Source: Caulobacter sp. (lineage in GTDB: Bacteria; Pseudomonadota; Alphaproteobacteria; Caulobacterales; Caulobacteraceae). From it: a DNA stretch of 12,199 nt. Within the stretch, counting starts at the first letter, position 1, and each line of letters opens with the position of its first letter. The notes beneath the pieces were generated by a model. That model was not told the DNA's origin, did no database searches, and worked only from the letters and a program-made list of their open reading frames with translations. Below, piece by piece: positions 8,642 to 12,199 of this stretch. The position numbers were made by a program, and so were the translations under genes. Where the stretch lies: positions 1-12,199 of the forward strand of contig JAQGIN010000441.1 of NCBI GenBank assembly GCA_028291125.1. Reading direction: 5' to 3'.

Positions 8642-10700
8642 TACCGGCGGCACCTTCACCGATCTGGTCGTCGAGGACGCCGACGGCTGGCGGTGCTTCA
8701 AGGCTCCGACCGTGGCGACCGATCCGGTGCGCGGGGCGCTGGACGCCCTGAGTCTGGCGGCGGCCGACTATGGCGTCACCCTGGCCGAGTTGCTGGCGCG
8801 CGGCGAGGTCTTCGTCCACGCCACCACCCACGCCATCAACGCCGTCCTGACCGGCAACACCGCCAAGACCGCCCTGCTGGTCACCGAGGGCCATCCCGAC
8901 ATCCTCACCCTGCGCGAGGGCGGTCGGCCCGACCCCTTCGACTTCCGCATCGCCTATCCCAAGCCGTATCTGCCGCGTAGCCTGGTGCACGAACTGCCCG
9001 AGCGGATCGACGCCGACGGCGGCGTGCATCGGCCGCTGGACGAGGCGGCGGTGATCGCCACCCTGGCGCGGCTGGCGACCGAGGGCGTCGAGGCCATCGC
9101 CGTCTGTCTGCTGTGGTCGGTGGCCAATCCGGCCCACGAACTGCGGGTCGGCGAGCTGATCGCCCAACATCTGCCGGGCGCGCCCTTCACCCTGTCCCAC
9201 GCCCTCAACCCGACGCCGCGCGAATTCCGCCGCGCCTCGGCCGCGGCCATGGACGCCTCGCTCAAGCCGATGATGGCCAACTATCTGGGCTCGCTGACCA
9301 GCCGCCTGGCCGAGGCCGGCTTCGGCGGCCGCGTGCTGGTCGTCACCTCCCAGGGCGGAGTGATGGACGCCGCCGACGTCGCCCAGGCCCCCATCCACGT
9401 GGTCAATTCCGGTCCGTCCATGGCCCCGATCGCCGGCCGGGCCTATGCCAGCCTCGAGGGTGACCTCGGCGACATCATCATCGCCGACACGGGCGGCACC
9501 ACCTTCGACGTCAGCGTCGTGCGGGGCGGTCGCGTGCCCCTGACCCGCGAGCTGTGGGTCGGGGCGCCGATCGTCGGCCATCTGACCGGCTTTCCCGCCG
9601 TCGACGTGCGCAGCGTCGGGGCCGGCGGCGGTAGCCTGGCCCGGGTCGACGACGGCGGCGTGCTGCACGTCGGGCCGCAGAGCGCCGGCGCCAAGCCCGG
9701 CCCCGCCTGCTATGGCCGCGGCGGCGATCGCCCGACCTTCACCGACGCCGCCCTGGTGCTGGGCTATCTGGATCCCGCCTTTTTCCTCGGCGGCGCCATG
9801 GTCCTAGACCGTGCGGCCTCCAAGCGCGCCATGGGCCTGGCGGCCCAGGCCCTGGGTCTGTCGATCGAGGCCACCGCCGCCTCGGTGGTCGAACTGGCCA
9901 CCGAGACCATGACCCAGGCCATCGTTGACATCACCATCAAGCAGGGCGTCGATCCGTCCGAGGCGGTGCTGATCGGCGGCGGCGGCGCGGCGGGCATGAA
10001 CATCGTCTTCATCGCCCGGCGCCTGGGCTGCCGACGGGTGATCGTGCCGGAAACCGGCGCCACCCTCAGCGCCGCCGGCGCGCTGATCTCGGAGCTGACC
10101 ACCGATCGCCGCGCCACCGGCTACATGTCGACCCACGCCTTCGACGCCATACGCGCCAACGTCCTGCTGGCCGATTTGGAGGCCGACTGCCGGCGGTTCG
10201 CCGACCAGTCCGGAGCGAGCGGCGACGCGGCGCGCTACACCTATACCGTCGAGGCCCGCTACGCCGACCAGGCGTGGGAGATCGAGGTCGAACTGCCGAC
10301 GATCCGATTTGGCGTCGCCGCCGATTTGGCGCGGTTCGTCCAGGCCTTCCACGCCGAGCACGAGCGGCTCTACGCCTTCCACGACGAGGACAGCGCCATC
10401 GAGATCGTCGGCTGGCGGGTGGCGGTGGCCTGTCGCCTGCGCGATCCGACCCCGGGCCGCCTGACCCTGCGGGCGGCGCGATCCGTCGCCGCGCCGCCGC
10501 GCCGCATCATCCTGCCCAACGGTGAACATCACAACGTCGCGGTTCACGATTGGGGCGACCTCGTCCCTGGCGCCGTCCACCAGGGACCGGCCATCGTCGA
10601 GTCCCCGTTCACCACCGTGGTCGTCGACCATGCGCGGTTCATGCGCAGCGCCGCCGGCAGCCTCGTCATCGACCTTCAGGAGCCGCGCCATGCAGACTGA
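8625..10700 (+). CDS. hyuA: Hydantoinase/oxoprolinase subunit A (HyuA family)
   Basis: A 691-residue ATP-binding subunit of the hydantoinase/oxoprolinase/acetone-carboxylase superfamily. These enzymes phosphorylate a carbonyl oxygen, then either open a lactam or imide ring or carboxylate a ketone. Visible motifs are DTGGTFTD (6-13, first phosphate loop), HATTHAINAVL, EFRRASAAAMDASLKPMM, ADTGGTTFDV (second phosphate loop, Asp288), VGAGGGSLA (about 330), KPGPACYG and IGGGGAAGMN (about 449), in family order. The GTG start gives a leader of only five residues before the first motif, slightly shorter than usual. It overlaps BKACE by 17 bp and HyuB by 11 bp; the A and B subunits of this family are normally encoded side by side and work as a complex. 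The sequence does not tell hydrolase from carboxylase. No gene for the small third subunit of acetone carboxylase is seen, though one could lie beyond the right edge. Confidence 0.93.
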   Translation: MWFSCDTGGTFTDLVVEDADGWRCFKAPTVATDPVRGALDALSLAAADYGVTLAELLARGEVFVHATTHAINAVLTGNTAKTALLVTEGHPDILTLREGGRPDPFDFRIAYPKPYLPRSLVHELPERIDADGGVHRPLDEAAVIATLARLATEGVEAIAVCLLWSVANPAHELRVGELIAQHLPGAPFTLSHALNPTPREFRRASAAAMDASLKPMMANYLGSLTSRLAEAGFGGRVLVVTSQGGVMDAADVAQAPIHVVNSGPSMAPIAGRAYASLEGDLGDIIIADTGGTTFDVSVVRGGRVPLTRELWVGAPIVGHLTGFPAVDVRSVGAGGGSLARVDDGGVLHVGPQSAGAKPGPACYGRGGDRPTFTDAALVLGYLDPAFFLGGAMVLDRAASKRAMGLAAQALGLSIEATAASVVELATETMTQAIVDITIKQGVDPSEAVLIGGGGAAGMNIVFIARRLGCRRVIVPETGATLSAAGALISELTTDRRATGYMSTHAFDAIRANVLLADLEADCRRFADQSGASGDAARYTYTVEARYADQAWEIEVELPTIRFGVAADLARFVQAFHAEHERLYAFHDEDSAIEIVGWRVAVACRLRDPTPGRLTLRAARSVAAPPRRIILPNGEHHNVAVHDWGDLVPGAVHQGPAIVESPFTTVVVDHARFMRSAAGSLVIDLQEPRHAD

Positions 10701-12199
10701 GCCGCTTAGCGGCGCCCGGCTGGCGGTGCTGCGCAGCCGCGTCGACGGCGTCGCCCGCAAGATGGCCAACGCCGTGCTGCGGGCCGGCCGCTCGGGTGTG
10801 CTCAACCGCGCCAAGGACCTGTCCTGCGCCATCGTCACGCCCGACTGCCGCCTGCTGAGCGCCGCCGACAGCCTGCCGATCCACGTGCTCAGTGGGCCCG
10901 ACCTGATGGCCCGGACGATGCACGACTTCCATCCGGTGCTGAGGCGCGGCGACGCCTTCCTGCACAACTCGCCCTATGACGGCTGCAGCCATGCGGCCGA
11001 TCACACCATCCTCGTGCCGGTGATCGACGCGGCCGGCGTCCATCGCTTCACCGTGCTGGTCAAGGCCCACCAGGCCGATATCGGCGACAGCGCCCCGACC
11101 ACCTATTTCGCCGGGGCCCGCGACGTCTACGAGGAAGGCGCGCTGATCTTCCCGGCCGTCAAGGTGCAGAGCGACTACGAGACCAACCAGGACATCGTGC
11201 GCATGTGCCGGGCCCGCATCCGGGTGCCCGACCAGTGGTACGGCGACTTCCTGGCCATGGTCGGGGCCGCGCGTTCGGGAGAGCGCGAGCTGCTGGCGCT
11301 CGGCGAGGAGCTGGGCTGGGACATGCTCGAGGCCTTCACCGAGCAGTGGATCGACTATGGCCGCCGCCGGGTCGAGCGGGCCATCGCCGACTTGCCGGCC
11401 GGCACGGCCAGCGGCTCCAGCACCCACGATCCGATGCCGGGCACCCCGCCCGACGGGGTCACGGTCAACGCCACCGTCACCCTCGATCCGGCGGGCCGGC
11501 GCATCGTCATCGATCTGCGCGACAACATCGCCGCCCTGCCCTGCGGCCTCAATGTCAGCCTGGCCTGCGCTCGCACCGCCGGTCTGATCGGGGTGTTCAA
11601 CAGCCTCGATCCGGAGATCCCCAAGAACGCCGGCAGCTTCAGCCGCATTGAGGTGCTGATCGCCGAGGGCAGCACCATCGGCGGCGCCCAGCATCCGGTC
11701 AGCTTCTCGGTGGCCACCACCAACCTGGCCGACCGCATCGTCGCCGCCGTGCAGATCGCCATGGGCCAGCTGCGGCCCGAGACGGCGGTGGCCGAGGTCG
11801 GCTCGGTCAATCCGCCTCACAAGGGCGTGGTGTCGGGCCTCGATCCCAAGACTGGCGGGCCGTTCATCAACCAGCTGTTCCTGGGCAGCACCGGCGGGCC
11901 GGCCACCGGCCTGGGCGACGCCTGGCTGACCTATTCGCACGCCGGCAACGCCGGCCTGTGCTTCGTCGACAGCATCGAGATGGCCGAGATGCACCACCCG
12001 ATCCGGGTGGTCAGCCGCCGCCTGCGGCCCGACACGGAGGGCGCCGGCCAGTACTGCGGCGCGCCATGCCTGGAGGTCGAGCTGGGGCCGATCGGCGGCC
12101 CGATCGAGATCTCCTATGTCAGCGACGGCGCGCTCAATCCCGCCCAAGGGGTTTGCGGCGGCGGCCCGGGCGGCGGCGCCACCCAGGCCAAGCGCCACC
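10690..12199 (+). CDS. hyuB: Hydantoinase/oxoprolinase subunit B (HyuB family), C-terminus cut off
   Basis: The first 503 residues of the catalytic partner of HyuA, in the cytoplasm. Family features are the N-terminal RSGVLNRAKDLSCAIVTPD (34-52), IHVL (64-67), the metal region HNSPYDGCSHAADH (92-105) and KAHQADIG (125-132), and a Gly-rich CGGGPGGGAT near the edge. His101, Asp104, His127 and Asp130 match the usual metal-binding places. Most relatives have Asn-Asp-Pro where this one has Asn-Ser-Pro (93-95), and ADIGG where it has ADIGD, which may reflect a different substrate. The ATG at 10690 has AGGAG seven bases upstream and overlaps the HyuA stop by 11 bp. The family is normally about 520-600 residues, so little is missing. 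Other downstream genes of the operon may follow. Confidence 0.93.
   Translation, partial: MQTEPLSGARLAVLRSRVDGVARKMANAVLRAGRSGVLNRAKDLSCAIVTPDCRLLSAADSLPIHVLSGPDLMARTMHDFHPVLRRGDAFLHNSPYDGCSHAADHTILVPVIDAAGVHRFTVLVKAHQADIGDSAPTTYFAGARDVYEEGALIFPAVKVQSDYETNQDIVRMCRARIRVPDQWYGDFLAMVGAARSGERELLALGEELGWDMLEAFTEQWIDYGRRRVERAIADLPAGTASGSSTHDPMPGTPPDGVTVNATVTLDPAGRRIVIDLRDNIAALPCGLNVSLACARTAGLIGVFNSLDPEIPKNAGSFSRIEVLIAEGSTIGGAQHPVSFSVATTNLADRIVAAVQIAMGQLRPETAVAEVGSVNPPHKGVVSGLDPKTGGPFINQLFLGSTGGPATGLGDAWLTYSHAGNAGLCFVDSIEMAEMHHPIRVVSRRLRPDTEGAGQYCGAPCLEVELGPIGGPIEISYVSDGALNPAQGVCGGGPGGGATQAKRH

Noticed and set aside
10666..12198. A 510-codon open frame on the minus strand over hyuB.
   Set aside because: It is the mirror frame of the hyuB coding sequence; the translation has no family motif and typical shadow composition.

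Overview
The window looks like a chromosomal catabolic island from a high-G+C alphaproteobacterium. A TonB-dependent receptor of the Caulobacterales/Sphingomonadales style, strong GC bias at third codon positions and tightly packed operons suggest Caulobacteraceae or a relative, but this is inferred from style, not from a marker gene. Almost every base is coding. The only non-coding stretches of any size are two divergent promoter regions of about 199 bp (4531-4729) and 145 bp (6818-6962). No tRNA, rRNA, insertion sequence or CRISPR array was seen.

Layout: a minus-strand operon (4530 down to 1) encodes an outer-membrane TonB-dependent receptor, a SxxK serine hydrolase of the class C beta-lactamase/EstB type, and an MFS transporter that runs off the left edge. 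The intergenic gaps are 9 and 10 bp. Divergent from it is a GntR/FCD transcriptional regulator (4730-5476, plus). It converges on an amidase-signature hydrolase (6817-5486, minus). Divergent from the amidase is a plus-strand operon of a short-chain dehydrogenase, a BKACE-type beta-keto acid cleavage enzyme (DUF849), HyuA and HyuB. The last gene runs off the right edge. These genes are coupled by a 2-bp gap and by 17- and 11-bp overlaps.

Both divergent promoter regions carry the same palindrome, TGTTATAACA: two perfect copies, one copy with a single mismatch and one degenerate copy in front of the regulator gene. This ties all three transcription units and the regulator into one probable regulon, with the GntR protein as the likely binder.

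Taken together, this reads as an uptake-plus-degradation system for an unidentified organic compound. The receptor and MFS protein would import it, the serine hydrolase and amidase would cut ester or amide bonds, and the SDR would oxidise a hydroxyl. HyuAB would then do an ATP-dependent lactam or imide opening or a ketone carboxylation, and BKACE would cleave a beta-keto acid with acetyl-CoA into acetoacetate and an acyl-CoA. The combination SDR + HyuAB + BKACE under one operator is the most interesting part. The substrate cannot be read from the sequence.
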